Source of the DNA: Gilliamella sp. wkB108 | GTDB lineage: Bacteria; Pseudomonadota; Gammaproteobacteria; Enterobacterales; Orbaceae | Direction of reading: 5' to 3' | Length of the DNA: 64,000 nucleotides | Assembly (NCBI RefSeq): GCF_001690195.1 | Contig: NZ_LZGM01000015.1 | Coordinates: 62,001-126,000, forward strand | Part shown: positions 39,567-49,412 of the stretch, one piece after another | Position numbering within the stretch: position 1 is the stretch's first letter | Layout: each line of letters begins with the position of its first letter | Program-made: the position numbers and the translations under genes | Notes under the pieces: generated by a model | What the model was told of the DNA's origin: nothing | Database searches by the model: none | Seen by the model: the letters and a program-made list of their open reading frames with translations, nothing else

Positions 39567-40112
39567 TTAGTTGCTTGCATTTGCGCTTTTGTTCATGTTT
39601 TTATAAATATAAATACCCGATATCAACGATAATAATAGTGATGCTCCAGGTAAAATAAATACTTTAAAAATCCAAAAGAAGTCGTCGGATGTGTAATAAG
39701 TTGCACCTAAACTAAATACACCACAGAACATAAAAAAGCTTATCCATAATAGGTTGAGTTTATTCCAAACAATAGGATCTAACTGAATTTCTTTACCTAA
39801 CATGGTTTGTAGAAGATTTTTTTGAAATACAAATTGACTCACTAACAATGCGGTTGCAAATGAGAAATTAATAATGGTGACTTTCCATTTAATGATATTT
39901 GGATCACGTGTATAAAGTGTAAATCCACCAAAAATAATAATCATAAGATAAGAAATTAATTCTACTTTATCTATTTTTCGGTAAATTAGCAGAAGGATTA
40001 AAAAAGAAACGGTGGCAGTGATCATTAATGCCTGAACGCCAGCAAAAATATCGTATATTGTTAAAAAAACAAAAAAGAAAATAAGCGGAATAAAATTCAA
40101 AAGCTGTTTCAT
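39567..40112 (-). CDS. yciB: YciB/IspA intracellular septation membrane protein
   Basis: A 181-residue inner-membrane protein with about five hydrophobic helices. The N-terminal LLNFIPLIFFFVFLTIYDIFAGVQALMI and central WKVTIINFSFATALL match the YciB family, connected to cell length, septation and envelope integrity through interaction with division and elongation proteins. It is followed by yciA (29-base gap) on the same strand. Confidence 0.88.
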   Translation of the reverse strand: MKQLLNFIPLIFFFVFLTIYDIFAGVQALMITATVSFLILLLIYRKIDKVELISYLMIIIFGGFTLYTRDPNIIKWKVTIINFSFATALLVSQFVFQKNLLQTMLGKEIQLDPIVWNKLNLLWISFFMFCGVFSLGATYYTSDDFFWIFKVFILPGASLLLSLISGIYIYKNMNKSANASN

Positions 40113-40150
40113 TTAATCATTAATCCAATAAAAAAGAAAAATATTTTGTG

Positions 40151-40184
40151 TTCTAAAAAAACAAAAAGCCTATAAAATAGGCTT
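40151..40184 (-). terminator. Rho-independent terminator of fur
   Basis: Minus strand: AAGCCTAT-TTT-ATAGGCTT followed by TTTGTTTTTTT. The stem overlaps the fur stop codon. Confidence 0.85.
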
Positions 40185-40641
40185 ATTTTTTGGTATGAAG
40201 TTCGGGATGTTCTTTACAGTTACCAGAATGACAGTGACCATAAAGATACAGACTGTGATAAGTTAATTGCACACCATATTGAGCTGCAATCTCTTTTTGT
40301 CTGGCATTTATAATCTCATCACGAAATTCGAATACCTCACCACAATCTAAGCAAATTAAGTGATCATGGTGTTGTTGTGTTGCGAGTTCAAAAACTGCTC
40401 TACCACCTTCAAAATTATGACGAGTCACTATCCCTGCATCATCAAATTGGTTCAAAACTCTATAAACAGTTGCAAGCCCAATTTCTTCCCCCATATCAAG
40501 TAGTTTTTTATATAGGTCTTCAACAGTGATATGCTGACATGAAGGATCACGCAATAATTCTAAAATTTTTAATCGTGGTAACGTAACCTTTAAACCTGCA
40601 CTTTTTAGTGCAGCATTATTATCATTTTCATGATTTGTCAT
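40183..40641 (-). CDS. fur: Ferric uptake regulator
   Basis: Iron-responsive repressor. The 152 residues consist of an N-terminal winged helix (AGLKVTLPRLKILELL, ATVYRVLNQFDDAGIV) and a C-terminal dimerisation domain with metal ligands HHDHLICLDCGEVFEF and HCHSGNCKEH. Both CxxC-type zinc motif and HHDH are intact. Position after fldA matches E. coli. Confidence 0.96.
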   Translation of the reverse strand: MTNHENDNNAALKSAGLKVTLPRLKILELLRDPSCQHITVEDLYKKLLDMGEEIGLATVYRVLNQFDDAGIVTRHNFEGGRAVFELATQQHHDHLICLDCGEVFEFRDEIINARQKEIAAQYGVQLTYHSLYLYGHCHSGNCKEHPELHTKK

Positions 40642-40720
40642 ATTACATCCCAGTTTAGTTAATTAATAAAGCATATTATAGAAACTATGCACTGAAAATA
40701 AAAGCAATCATTTTACCAGA

Positions 40721-41233
40721 TTAGAGATTCATTTCAGTTTTTACTTGATTAACCCAATTATTGATACGAGTTTGAGTTAATTCTGGTTGCCTGTCTTCAT
40801 CAATAGCAAGACCGACAAAATGTGAGTCATCAACTAAACTTTTTGAAGCCTCAAAATCATAATCTTCTGTTGACCAATGTCCAACTATTTTTGCTCCTAA
40901 TGGTTGGATAATATCGCGTAATGTTCCCATTGCATCACAAAAATATTCAGAGTAATCTTCTTGATCACCACAACCAAAGATGGCAACTGTTTTACCATTA
41001 AAATCGATCTGTTCTAAATTCGGGAAAAACTCATCCCAATCACATTGAGATTCACCATAATACCAAGTTGGTATACCGAAAAAAAGGTAATCATATTGTT
41101 CAATCTGTTCTTTGGTACTTTTTGCAATATCATAAAGATCTGCTGTATCACTTCCTAAAATATCTTGAATTTGCTTAGCTACATTCTCTGTATTGCCTGT
41201 GTCACTACCAAAAAAAATACCAACTTTTGCCAT
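40721..41233 (-). CDS. fldA: Flavodoxin 1
   Basis: FMN-binding electron carrier, for example for methionine synthase and pyruvate formate-lyase activation. The ATG at 41233 (MAKVGIFFGSDTGNTENVA) has AAAGG upstream and the family N terminus; further upstream codons in frame are not part of the protein. The 170 residues show the phosphate loop SDTGNTE and the FMN-flanking aromatics in PTWYYGE and FGCGDQEDY. Upstream of fur on the same strand, separate by about 80 bases. Confidence 0.95.
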   Translation of the reverse strand: MAKVGIFFGSDTGNTENVAKQIQDILGSDTADLYDIAKSTKEQIEQYDYLFFGIPTWYYGESQCDWDEFFPNLEQIDFNGKTVAIFGCGDQEDYSEYFCDAMGTLRDIIQPLGAKIVGHWSTEDYDFEASKSLVDDSHFVGLAIDEDRQPELTQTRINNWVNQVKTEMNL

Positions 41234-41411
41234 ATTTTTACCTTTACTATTATTTATCATACTGAAATATTTTTGGATTATATCACTGTCATCTAGTATC
41301 AGCAATAATTCTCAATTAGCAAAACATTGGTTATTAATTGCTACACAATTTATTGATCTTGGATTATCATTATTGACTGTTTTTTATTAACTTAAGTTGT
41401 GGAAATTCTTT

Positions 41412-42581
41412 ATGAACCTGCATGAATATCAAGCCAAACATCTTTTTAAACAATATAATTTACCTGTTCCAGAAGGTTACGTCTGCAATTCAATTGATGA
41501 AATACAAGATACTTTAGCTGAATTGTCAACTCAAACTGTTTCAAACGCTTGGGTCGCTAAGTGTCAAGTTCATGCCGGGGGGCGAGGTAAAGCAGGTGGG
41601 GTTATTTGTACCAAAAACCTCAATGAAATAAGGCAATTTGCCGAAAAGTGGTTAGGTCAATATCTGGTTACCTATCAAACAAATTCAAAAGGACAACCTG
41701 TTAATAAAATTTTAATTGAAAAGGCTTCACAAATTCACAAAGAACTTTATTTAGGGGCTGTAATTGATAGAAGTACGAAACGGGTTGTAATTATGGCTTC
41801 AACTGAAGGCGGTGTTGATATCGAAAGTGTAGCTGAAAAATCTCCGCATTTAATTCATAAAATTTCACTCGATCCTCTGACAGGTCCTTGTGCTTATCAA
41901 GGTCGTGAACTTGCTTTCAAATTAGGATTAAACGGTAAGTTAATTAATCAATTTTCCCGATTGTTTGTCAATTTTGCTAATTTATTTGTAGAAAACGATG
42001 TTTCTTTAGCGGAAGTTAATCCTCTGGTTATTACTGACTCCGAACAATTAATTTGTTTAGATGCTAAAGTTGTTTTAGATGACAATGCACTGTTTAGGCA
42101 TCCTAATTTAAGCATCTTAAGAGATACTACCCAAGAAGATGAGCGTGAATCGATTGCAGCCAAGCAAGGTATTAGTTACGTTTCGCTAGATGGTAATATC
42201 GGATGTATGGTCAATGGTGCAGGGCTAGCAATGGCTACAATGGATATTATTAAGCTATATGGCGGCGAACCAGCTAACTTTTTGGATGTTGGTGGCGGTA
42301 CAACTAAAGAGCGTGTTGCCGAAGCATTTAAATTAATATTATCCGATAAAAATGTTAAAGCGATATTAGTCAATATTTTTGGCGGTATTGTCCGCTGTGA
42401 CCTGATTGCAGATGGTATTATAAGTGCTATTAAAGAAATCGGTCTTAATGTCCCGGTGGTTGTTCGTCTTGAAGGTAATAATGCCGAATTAGCCAGAAGT
42501 ATTTTAGCTGAAAGTAAATTAAATGTTATTACCGCAGAAGGATTAATCGACGCTGCACAAAAAATAGTTGCTGTTGCATAA
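41412..42581 (+). CDS. sucC: Succinyl-CoA synthetase beta subunit
   Basis: With SucD interconverts succinyl-CoA and succinate with ADP/GDP phosphorylation. ATP-grasp N-terminal domain ([29 protein letters not shown]) and CoA-ligase-like C-terminal domain ([24 protein letters not shown]). The ATG at 41412 begins at the family N terminus; an in-frame TTG at 41397 is not needed. No sucA or sucB lies upstream; the neighbour is divergent fldA. sucD follows after 27 bases. Confidence 0.96.
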   Translation: MNLHEYQAKHLFKQYNLPVPEGYVCNSIDEIQDTLAELSTQTVSNAWVAKCQVHAGGRGKAGGVICTKNLNEIRQFAEKWLGQYLVTYQTNSKGQPVNKILIEKASQIHKELYLGAVIDRSTKRVVIMASTEGGVDIESVAEKSPHLIHKISLDPLTGPCAYQGRELAFKLGLNGKLINQFSRLFVNFANLFVENDVSLAEVNPLVITDSEQLICLDAKVVLDDNALFRHPNLSILRDTTQEDERESIAAKQGISYVSLDGNIGCMVNGAGLAMATMDIIKLYGGEPANFLDVGGGTTKERVAEAFKLILSDKNVKAILVNIFGGIVRCDLIADGIISAIKEIGLNVPVVVRLEGNNAELARSILAESKLNVITAEGLIDAAQKIVAVA

Positions 42582-42608
42582 CAATAAAAGGAATGGAGAA
42601 AAGTTATT

Positions 42609-43481
42609 ATGTCAATTTTAGTTAATAAAGAAACCAAAGTTATCTGCCAAGGCTTTACTGGTAGTCAAGGGTCTTTCCATTCTGAGCAAGCACTTGCCTA
42701 TGGTACCAAATTAGTGGGAGGGGTGACTCCCGGTAAAGGTGGCACTACTCATTTAGGATTACCGGTATTTAATACTGTCAAAGAAGCAGTAGAGGCAACT
42801 GGTGCAACCGCTAGCGTTATTTATGTTCCAGCAGCCTTTGGCAAAGACTCAATATTAGAAGCGATTGAAGCAGGAATAAAATTAATTGTCTGCATTACTG
42901 AAGGTATTCCTACATTAGATATGCTGATAGTTAAAGAAAAGTTAAAGCAAAATGATGTAATCATGATTGGACCCAACTGTCCAGGTATTATTGTTCCGGA
43001 TGAGTGTAAAATAGGTATTATGCCAGGACATATTCATTTAGCTGGTAAAGTTGGTATTATTTCTCGTTCAGGTACATTAACCTATGAAGCAGTTAAACAG
43101 ACAACTGATATAGGATTAGGTCAGTCTGTTTGTGTGGGTATCGGTGGCGATCCTATCCCGGGAAGTGATTTTATTACTATTTTAGCTCTGCTTGAACAAG
43201 ATCCAAAAACTGAAGCAATCGTAATGATCGGTGAAATTGGTGGTACAGCAGAAGAGGAAGCAGCTGAATATATCAAAAAGCATGTAACTAAACCTGTTGT
43301 AGGTTATATTGCTGGCGTATCAGCACCTGCCGGTAAACGTATGGGACATGCAGGCGCGATTATTTCGGGTAAAAAAGGTACCGCAGAAGAAAAAACAAAA
43401 GTATTACAAGCAGCAGGTATTACTATGGTAAGTAGCCTTGCTGATATAGGTGAAGCTGTAAAAAAACAATTTAATCTGTAA
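42609..43481 (+). CDS. sucD: Succinyl-CoA synthetase alpha subunit
   Basis: CoA-binding subunit with the phosphorylated His. The 290 residues carry the CoA-binding Rossmann fold ([18 protein letters not shown]), GPNCPGII and the active-site His in [10 protein letters not shown]. Paired with sucC and just upstream of the cydAB operon. Confidence 0.97.
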   Translation: MSILVNKETKVICQGFTGSQGSFHSEQALAYGTKLVGGVTPGKGGTTHLGLPVFNTVKEAVEATGATASVIYVPAAFGKDSILEAIEAGIKLIVCITEGIPTLDMLIVKEKLKQNDVIMIGPNCPGIIVPDECKIGIMPGHIHLAGKVGIISRSGTLTYEAVKQTTDIGLGQSVCVGIGGDPIPGSDFITILALLEQDPKTEAIVMIGEIGGTAEEEAAEYIKKHVTKPVVGYIAGVSAPAGKRMGHAGAIISGKKGTAEEKTKVLQAAGITMVSSLADIGEAVKKQFNL

Positions 43482-43485
43482 TTTT

Positions 43486-43499
43486 TTGACATACGTCAA
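43486..43499 (+). promoter_or_regulatory. FNR/ArcA-region palindrome upstream of cydA
   Basis: TTGAC-ATAC-GTCAA, a perfect palindrome with the spacing of an FNR box but C/G in place of the consensus T/A next to the spacer. It lies 83 bases before cydA, a gene controlled by FNR and ArcA in E. coli. Which protein binds is not shown. Confidence 0.45.
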
Positions 43500-43581
43500 T
43501 TTTTATTCTTAAATTATTGGTGTACAATGTAACAAAATAACGTTATAAATTTTGTGGGCATTCAAGGATTAGGGAGCAAAT

Positions 43582-45153
43582 ATGTTAGATATAGTAGAAC
43601 TTTCTCGCCTCCAATTTGCACTCACAGCAATGTATCATTTTATTTTTGTTCCATTAACGCTAGGTTTAGCGTTCTTGTTAGCAATTATGGAAACGGTATA
43701 TGTTGTTAGCGGTAAGCAAGTTTGGAAAGATATGACTAAGTTTTGGGGCAAACTGTTTGGTATTAACTTTGCAGTAGGTGTTGCAACAGGCTTAACAATG
43801 GAATTTCAATTCGGTACCAACTGGTCTTATTATTCACACTATGTGGGTGATATTTTCGGTGCGCCACTTGCAATTGAAGGTTTAATGGCCTTTTTCTTAG
43901 AATCTACCATGGTTGGTTTATTCTTTTTTGGTTGGGATAGATTAAGTCGTGGTAAACATTTACTCGTGACATGGTGTGTTGCGTTTGGTTCAAACTTGTC
44001 TGCGCTTTGGATTTTAGTTGCTAATGGTTGGATGCAGTTCCCGGTAGGATCTGATTTCAATCCAATTAATTCCCGAATGGAAATGGCAAGCTTTTTTGAT
44101 CTTATTACTAACTCTGTTGCTCAGTACAAATTTGTCCATACAGTTGCAGCAGGTTATTTGACTGGTGCGATTTTTGTTTTAAGTATTAGTTCTTATTATC
44201 TACTTAGAAACCGTGATGTAGCATTTGCCAAACGATCTTTCGCTGTTGCAACTATGTTCGGTTTTGTTATGTCAATTGTGGTTGCGGTAATGGGGGATGA
44301 AGCTGGTCATGAAATGACAACGGTTCAACCGACAAAACTTGCAGCAATAGAAGCTGAATGGGAAACCCAACCTGCACCGGCATCATTTAATGTGATTGCA
44401 TTTCCTTCACAGAAAAATAAAGAAAATTTATTTGCCATTCAAATTCCTTATGCAATGGGTATTATGACTACTCGTTCATTAAACACCCAAGTTATCGGCT
44501 TAAAAGATATTTTAGCTAATAACGAAACTCGAATTAGAAATGGGATTTTGGCATATACAAATTTAGAGAAAATCCAGCAAGGTAATCAAGATCCTACAGT
44601 TTTAAAAGCCTTTGAAGATCATAAAGCCGATTTAGGTTATGGTTACTTGGTTAAACGTTTTACTGATCGTGATAATTTAACCATTCCTCAAGCGACCGAA
44701 GAGCATATTAAAGCCGCAGCAGAGGATTCAATTCCTGCAGTATTCCCATTATTTTGGGCATTTAGAATAATGGTTGGATTAGGCGTATTAATGATTCTTG
44801 GAACCGGTATTGGATTATGGAATACTTATAAAAATAGAATTGGACAAAAACGTTGGTTACATCGTTTATTAGTCCTATTTTTACCATTCCCATGGCTTGC
44901 CTGCGAATGTGGTTGGTTTGTTGCCGAATATGGTCGTCAGCCTTGGGCTATTCAAGACATTTTACCAACAGGTATTGCCAATTCATCATTATCACCAGGT
45001 GAAGTACTTTTCACCATGATTTTGATTTGTGGTCTTTATACACTGTTCTTAATTGCTGAAATGTTCTTAATGTTTAAGTTTGCACGTTTAGGACCAAGTT
45101 CTTTAGGTACAGGCAACTATTATTATGAAAAAACACAACCGGTAACAAAATAG
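43582..45153 (+). CDS. cydA: Cytochrome bd-I ubiquinol oxidase subunit I
   Basis: Contains the hemes and quinol site of the high-affinity terminal oxidase. The 523-residue multi-helix membrane protein has the N-terminal heme ligand His19 (AMYHF), GRQPW, a long periplasmic Q loop (about residues 250-385) and VGLGVLMI. E. coli CydA length. A ribosome site (AGGGAG) precedes the ATG. First gene of cydABX. Confidence 0.97.
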   Translation: MLDIVELSRLQFALTAMYHFIFVPLTLGLAFLLAIMETVYVVSGKQVWKDMTKFWGKLFGINFAVGVATGLTMEFQFGTNWSYYSHYVGDIFGAPLAIEGLMAFFLESTMVGLFFFGWDRLSRGKHLLVTWCVAFGSNLSALWILVANGWMQFPVGSDFNPINSRMEMASFFDLITNSVAQYKFVHTVAAGYLTGAIFVLSISSYYLLRNRDVAFAKRSFAVATMFGFVMSIVVAVMGDEAGHEMTTVQPTKLAAIEAEWETQPAPASFNVIAFPSQKNKENLFAIQIPYAMGIMTTRSLNTQVIGLKDILANNETRIRNGILAYTNLEKIQQGNQDPTVLKAFEDHKADLGYGYLVKRFTDRDNLTIPQATEEHIKAAAEDSIPAVFPLFWAFRIMVGLGVLMILGTGIGLWNTYKNRIGQKRWLHRLLVLFLPFPWLACECGWFVAEYGRQPWAIQDILPTGIANSSLSPGEVLFTMILICGLYTLFLIAEMFLMFKFARLGPSSLGTGNYYYEKTQPVTK

Positions 45154-45172
45154 GACATTGGGAGTAAACACA

Positions 45173-46309
45173 ATGATTGATTATGAAATTGTACGTGTTA
45201 TCTGGTGGGTACTAATTAGCGTTGTTTTAGTCGCTTTTGTTGTCACAGATGGCTTTGATATGGGAGTGGGGATCTTATTACCCCTCATTGGTAAAACAGA
45301 TACTGAACGCCGAATTATGATTAATGCCATAGCCCCACATTGGGATGGTAACCAAGTTTGGCTTATTACTGGTGGAGCAGGTATTTTCGCTGCTTGGCCA
45401 ATGGCCTATGCAACATCATTTTCAGGTTTTTATATTGCGATGATTTTGGTACTTTGTGCCTTGTTTTTTAGACCAATTGGCTTTGATTATCGTAGTAAGC
45501 TTGAAAACACTAAATGGCGTAATTTATGGGATGCTGGCATCTTCATAGGAAGCTTTGTTCCTGCTTTAGTTTTTGGTGTCGCATTTGGTAATTTATTAGA
45601 AGGTGTTCCTTTTAGATTTGATAATTCTTATCGTGTTTTCTATGACGGCAACTTCTTTGGTTTACTCAATCCTTTTGCGTTGTTAGTGGGTATTGTTAGT
45701 TTAATGTTATTTGTAGCTCATGGTGGTGCTTGGTTGCAAATGAAAACATCAGGTGAACTCTATTTACGCGCAAGAAAAGCCACACAAATTTCTAACTTAA
45801 TTATGTTAATTGCTTTTATATTAGCTGGTGTTTGGGTTGCATTTGGCATTCATGGTTATGAAATAACCAGTGTCATTGATTATAATGCAACATCACATCC
45901 GTTAAGTAAAACAGTGTCAACAGATGTTTCGTGGTTAGCTAATTATATGAATCATCCTATTTTATGGGCGGTGCCTATTTTAGGGATTGTATTACCGTTA
46001 TTAAATATTATCTGTTCTGCATTAAATAAAAATGGTTTGGTATTTATATTATCAACGTTGACTATTGCATGTGTATTGTTTACTTATGGCATTGCAACCT
46101 TCCCATTTATCATGCCTTCAAGCATTATGCCTAATGCAAGTTTGACAATATGGGATGCTTCATCTAGCCAATTAACATTGAATATAATGTTTGGTGTAGT
46201 GGTGATATTTTTACCAATTGTTCTTTTATATACCATTTGGGCTTATGTCAAAATGTTTGGACGACTTGATAAAAATCATATTGAAAATAATAAGCACTCA
46301 CTTTATTAA
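45173..46309 (+). CDS. cydB: Cytochrome bd-I ubiquinol oxidase subunit II
   Basis: Structural partner of CydA. From the ATG at 45173 (TTGGGAG nine bases upstream; the in-frame TTG at 45158 lies inside that ribosome site) it has 378 residues. Typical sequence WWVLISVVLVAFVVTDGFDMGVG and HWDGNQVWLI. Two helix bundles of four. cydX follows after nine bases. Confidence 0.97.
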   Translation: MIDYEIVRVIWWVLISVVLVAFVVTDGFDMGVGILLPLIGKTDTERRIMINAIAPHWDGNQVWLITGGAGIFAAWPMAYATSFSGFYIAMILVLCALFFRPIGFDYRSKLENTKWRNLWDAGIFIGSFVPALVFGVAFGNLLEGVPFRFDNSYRVFYDGNFFGLLNPFALLVGIVSLMLFVAHGGAWLQMKTSGELYLRARKATQISNLIMLIAFILAGVWVAFGIHGYEITSVIDYNATSHPLSKTVSTDVSWLANYMNHPILWAVPILGIVLPLLNIICSALNKNGLVFILSTLTIACVLFTYGIATFPFIMPSSIMPNASLTIWDASSSQLTLNIMFGVVVIFLPIVLLYTIWAYVKMFGRLDKNHIENNKHSLY

Positions 46310-46318
46310 GGAGCAGGT

Positions 46319-46429
46319 ATGTATTACATTTTATGGTTTATAGGTATTATTGCGGCTTGTATGCTTGCTGTGGTTACAGGACTATGGGTTGAACATACCA
46401 GTAGTGATAAAGAATCAAACAATAAGTAA
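46319..46429 (+). CDS. cydX: Cytochrome bd-I small subunit CydX
   Basis: A 36-residue protein: one membrane helix (MYYILWFIGIIAACMLAVV) followed by TGLWVEHTSSDK, which matches the CydX/YbgT family including the conserved W and E after the helix. It is preceded by AAGGAG and directly follows cydB. It stabilises heme binding in the CydAB complex. The usual ybgE gene does not follow. Confidence 0.9.
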   Translation: MYYILWFIGIIAACMLAVVTGLWVEHTSSDKESNNK

Positions 46430-46447
46430 AAAAGCAACATTAAAATT

Positions 46448-46471
46448 AGGTGGCCTATGGTCACCTTTTTT
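46448..46471 (+). terminator. Terminator after cydABX
   Basis: AGGTGGCC-TAT-GGTCACCT stem (one G-U pair) followed by a run of six T, 19 bases after cydX. Confidence 0.85.
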
Positions 46472-46502
46472 CATTAATAGGTAGGTGTGATTAATTATTA
46501 AA

Positions 46503-46517
46503 TGATAATTGTTTTCA
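46503..46517 (+). promoter_or_regulatory. Fur-box-like sequence upstream of ybgC-tol
   Basis: TGATAAT-T-GTTTTCA, 12 of 14 positions matching the 7-1-7 Fur consensus TGATAATnATTATCA. It sits between the cydX terminator and ybgC, where the tol operon promoter is expected. Iron control of tolQRA is known in Pseudomonas aeruginosa; inference only here. Confidence 0.35.
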
Positions 46518-46600
46518 TTTAAGTAATTTTATATCATAGTGCATCCAATTTTATATTCATATATAATGCATCCTGATTTTTATTAGCGCAATATTTGAAT

Positions 46601-46996
46601 ATGAAAGAATTCAATTGGAATGCAAGAGTTTACTATGAAGATACCGATGCTGGTGGAGTGGTCTATCACGCTCGTTATCTTGCTTTTTTCGAACGAGCTA
46701 GAACAGAAATGTTGAGGCAAGTTAATATTAGTCAACAAAAGTTATTACAAGAAGGTATTGCTTTTGTCGTCAAAAAGTTGGATATTAGCTACCTCTTTCC
46801 AGCCCGTCTAGATGACATGTTAACTATTAATAGTAAGGCTGTACAAATTCGTAAAGCGTCTATTATTTTTAAACAGACTATTTATAATCAAAATAAGCAA
46901 CTTGTCAGTAGTGCTGATGTAGTTATTGCTTGTGTAGATATTACTAAAATGAAGCCATGTGGGCTTCCAAAGTTATTAGTTTTGGAGTTTATATAA
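46601..46996 (+). CDS. ybgC: YbgC, Tol-Pal-associated acyl-CoA thioesterase
   Basis: Hot-dog thioesterase encoded at the head of tol-pal operons. RVYYEDTDAGGVVYHARYLAFFERARTEML holds the active-site Asp in YEDTDAGG. The ATG at 46601 matches the family N terminus; an in-frame TTG two codons earlier is not needed. 131 residues. Directly precedes tolQ: its stop codon abuts the tolQ GTG start. Confidence 0.93.
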   Translation: MKEFNWNARVYYEDTDAGGVVYHARYLAFFERARTEMLRQVNISQQKLLQEGIAFVVKKLDISYLFPARLDDMLTINSKAVQIRKASIIFKQTIYNQNKQLVSSADVVIACVDITKMKPCGLPKLLVLEFI

Positions 46997-47677
46997 GTGG
47001 AAAATCTGAATATTATTGATTTGTTTTTACATGCCGGCATACTCGTACAAGGTGTTATGTTATTGTTACTCACTTTTTCTGTAATATCTTGGGCGATTAT
47101 TTTTCAACGCAGTAAGATTTTAAGTCAAGCTAAGAAACAAGTTGAACAATTTGATAATAGTTTTTGGGCTGCTGATGAGTTGAATGTTTTATTCGATAAA
47201 GCAAAATTTAATAAAGAAGATATAAGTGGTACAGAACATATTTTTTATTCAGGTTTTAAAGAGTTTTCTCGCTTGTATCAAATTAATCCCAACATGTCAG
47301 AAGCCGCTTTAGACGGAGCATCTCGTTCTATGCGATTAGCGATGAACCGAGAACTTGATAGCTTAGAATTACATATTCCTTTTTTAGGAACCGTTGGATC
47401 AATTAGTCCATATATTGGTTTATTTGGTACTGTTTGGGGGATTATGCATGCATTTATTTCTCTTGGTGCAGTAAAACAAGCTACTTTACAAATGGTTGCG
47501 CCAGGGATTGCTGAGGCATTAATTGCAACGGCGATTGGTCTATTTGCGGCTATACCTGCTGTATTAGCGTTTAACCGTTTAACATTGAAAGTGAGTAGAA
47601 TCGAACAAAGTTATCTTAACTTTATTGATGAATTTTCTGCAATTTTACAACGTCAAGCAGTAGCTGTCAGGAAATAA
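46997..47677 (+). CDS. tolQ: TolQ, proton channel subunit of the Tol motor
   Basis: ExbB/MotA-like inner-membrane protein that with TolR uses the proton motive force to drive TolA. The 226-residue protein has three membrane helices; [24 protein letters not shown] and [23 protein letters not shown] are the conserved TM2/TM3 regions with the channel-lining Thr residues. The start is a GTG immediately after the ybgC stop, as in E. coli tolQ. Confidence 0.96.
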   Translation: MENLNIIDLFLHAGILVQGVMLLLLTFSVISWAIIFQRSKILSQAKKQVEQFDNSFWAADELNVLFDKAKFNKEDISGTEHIFYSGFKEFSRLYQINPNMSEAALDGASRSMRLAMNRELDSLELHIPFLGTVGSISPYIGLFGTVWGIMHAFISLGAVKQATLQMVAPGIAEALIATAIGLFAAIPAVLAFNRLTLKVSRIEQSYLNFIDEFSAILQRQAVAVRK

Positions 47678-47679
47678 TT

Positions 47680-48099
47680 ATGAGCAGACGTTCGCGTTAT
47701 TCGACAAAATCCGAAATCAATATTGTTCCATTGCTGGACGTATTATTGGTTCTGGTGCTTATTTTTATGGCTACAGCTCCAATCATTAGTCAAAGTGTTG
47801 AAGTTGATTTGCCTGAGGCATCTGAATCAAAAACGGTTTCTTCTTCTGATAATAAACCGATAATTGTTGAAGTGTCAGGTATCGGAGTATATACGCTTAT
47901 AATCAATAATGAGCGTCAATCAAACTTACCTGCGGAACAAATTGTTGCTGAAGTTAAACAACAAATGTCACTTAATGATAAAGCTGTTTTTTTAATTGGT
48001 GGAGCTAAAGACGTTCCTTATGAAGAAATTATTAAGGCGTTAAACTTATTACAATCAGCAGGTGTTAAATCTGTAGGATTGATGACTCAACCAATCTAA
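47680..48099 (+). CDS. tolR: TolR
   Basis: ExbD-like partner of TolQ (139 residues), with a single N-terminal helix carrying the proton-relay Asp in NIVPLLDVLLVLVLIFM, and a periplasmic domain ending in ALNLLQSAGVKSVGLMTQP. Its 3' half (from about 47848) is duplicated as a pseudogene at 49596-49848. Confidence 0.96.
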   Translation: MSRRSRYSTKSEINIVPLLDVLLVLVLIFMATAPIISQSVEVDLPEASESKTVSSSDNKPIIVEVSGIGVYTLIINNERQSNLPAEQIVAEVKQQMSLNDKAVFLIGGAKDVPYEEIIKALNLLQSAGVKSVGLMTQPI

Positions 48100-48122
48100 T
48101 TAAACATAACGAAACATTTAAA

Positions 48123-49412
48123 ATGCCAGCGATGTCAGATAAGTTAAACTCAAAATTAAGTCTATCTTTGATAATATCCATTATTTTGCATGGAGCATTG
48201 ATTATCTTTCTAGGCTATAAAGTTATACAAGATAATGATCTTAATTATGGTAGTATCAATGGTCAATCGGTAGATGCTATTATGGTTGATCCATCGGTAA
48301 TGACAGAGCAATATCAAAGACAATTAAAAAGTCAGCAAAGGCAACAACAAGTCGATCAGCAACGGCAGCAACAATTAGAAAAACAAGCTAAAGAGTTGCA
48401 AGAAAAGCAATTAGCTGAACAACAACGCCTTAAAGATATAGAAAAAGAGCGGATCAAAGCTGAAAAAGAAGCAGCAGAAAAGGCCGCAAAAGAAGAAGTG
48501 GAAAGAGCTGCTAAAGAAAAAGAGATAGCAGAAAGGGCGGCTAAAGAAGCAGCAGAAAAAGTAGCGCAAGAAAAAGCGGCTAAAGAAGCAGCAGAAAAAG
48601 TAGCGCAAGAAAAAGCGGCTAAAGAAGCAGCAGAAAAAGCAGCGCAAGAAAAAGCAGCTAAAGAAGCAGCAGAAAAAGCAGCGCAAGAAAAAGCGGCTAA
48701 AGAAGCAGCAGAAAAGGCAGCGCAAGAAAAAGCGGCAAAAGAAGCAGCAGAAAAAGCAGCGCAAGAAAAAGCGGCAAAAGAAGCAGCTGAAAAGGCAGCA
48801 AAAGAAAAAGCAGCAAAAGAAGCAGCAGAAAAGGCAGCAAAAGAAAAAGCGGCAAAAGAAGCAGCAGAAAAGGCAGCGCAAGAAAAAGCGGCAAAAGAAG
48901 CAGCTGAAAAGGCAGCGCAAGAAAAAGCGGCAAAAGAAGCAGCAGAAAAGGCAGCAAAAGAAAAAGCGGCAAAAGAAGCCGCCGATAAAGCAGCAAAAGA
49001 AAAAGCCGCAAAAGAGGCAGCAGAAAAGGCAGCAAAAGAAAAAGCCGCAAAGGACAACGAACTTAATGATATTTTAGGTGGACTTACTTCAGGTACACCA
49101 AGTGTCGCTACAGGCTCTACCCCATCTCGCAAAGGTGTATCAGATGGAGAGTTAGATAAATATAAATCATTGGTACAAACTGCGATAAGTAATAAATTTA
49201 TTAATCCAAATAAACTTTATAGTGGTCGACACTGTGTACTGCAAATTCAAATAGCAACCGATGGCTTTTTAATCGATGTTAAATCTCAAGGCGGTGATGA
49301 AGCTTTATGTCGAGAGGCTATTTCAGCAACAAGGGCAGCGGTAATACCTAAACCATCAAGTTCGCTTTATGAGCAAGTTAAAACGATGTTTATCGATTTC
49401 CAGCCAAAATAG
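48123..49412 (+). CDS. tolA: TolA (long copy) with 13-residue repeat array
   Basis: Tol-Pal linker protein that spans the periplasm. An N-terminal membrane anchor (SLIISIILHGALIIFLGYK; the conserved His is in LHG) is followed by a very long Lys/Ala/Glu coiled-coil domain II (about residues 60-310) with 13 tandem 13-residue units, and a globular domain III (about 330-429, SGRHCVLQIQIATDGFLIDVK; Cys pair around HCVL and ALCREA). At 429 residues it is close to the E. coli length. The frame also allows a start at 48132. A second shorter tolA lies 3' of it, from the same tandem duplication. Confidence 0.95.
   Translation: MPAMSDKLNSKLSLSLIISIILHGALIIFLGYKVIQDNDLNYGSINGQSVDAIMVDPSVMTEQYQRQLKSQQRQQQVDQQRQQQLEKQAKELQEKQLAEQQRLKDIEKERIKAEKEAAEKAAKEEVERAAKEKEIAERAAKEAAEKVAQEKAAKEAAEKVAQEKAAKEAAEKAAQEKAAKEAAEKAAQEKAAKEAAEKAAQEKAAKEAAEKAAQEKAAKEAAEKAAKEKAAKEAAEKAAKEKAAKEAAEKAAQEKAAKEAAEKAAQEKAAKEAAEKAAKEKAAKEAADKAAKEKAAKEAAEKAAKEKAAKDNELNDILGGLTSGTPSVATGSTPSRKGVSDGELDKYKSLVQTAISNKFINPNKLYSGRHCVLQIQIATDGFLIDVKSQGGDEALCREAISATRAAVIPKPSSSLYEQVKTMFIDFQPK
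48537..49043 (+). repeat. Tandem 39-bp repeat array inside tolA
   Basis: Thirteen head-to-tail in-frame units coding A-A-K-E-A-A-E-K-[AV]-A-[QK]-E-K with little drift; units 1-2 have Val, unit 12 has Asp for Glu. The array spans exactly 507 bases. It encodes an extended helical rod. High similarity between units means recent homogenisation or expansion by slippage or recombination. Confidence 0.95.

Noticed and set aside
41300-41325. Fur-like inverted sequence between fldA and sucC.
   Set aside because: Only one half-site is good; too weak in AT-rich DNA.
48537-49043. Regular 39-bp spacing could suggest a CRISPR array.
   Set aside because: Units are head-to-tail, contain no unique spacers and are in-frame codons of tolA.
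48356-49132. Long open frames on the opposite strand and in other frames of the tolA repeat, encoding Ser/Phe/Ala- or Cys/Phe-rich products.
   Set aside because: They are mirror images of the biased 39-bp repeat in tolA; the composition is artefactual and there is no start or ribosome signal.
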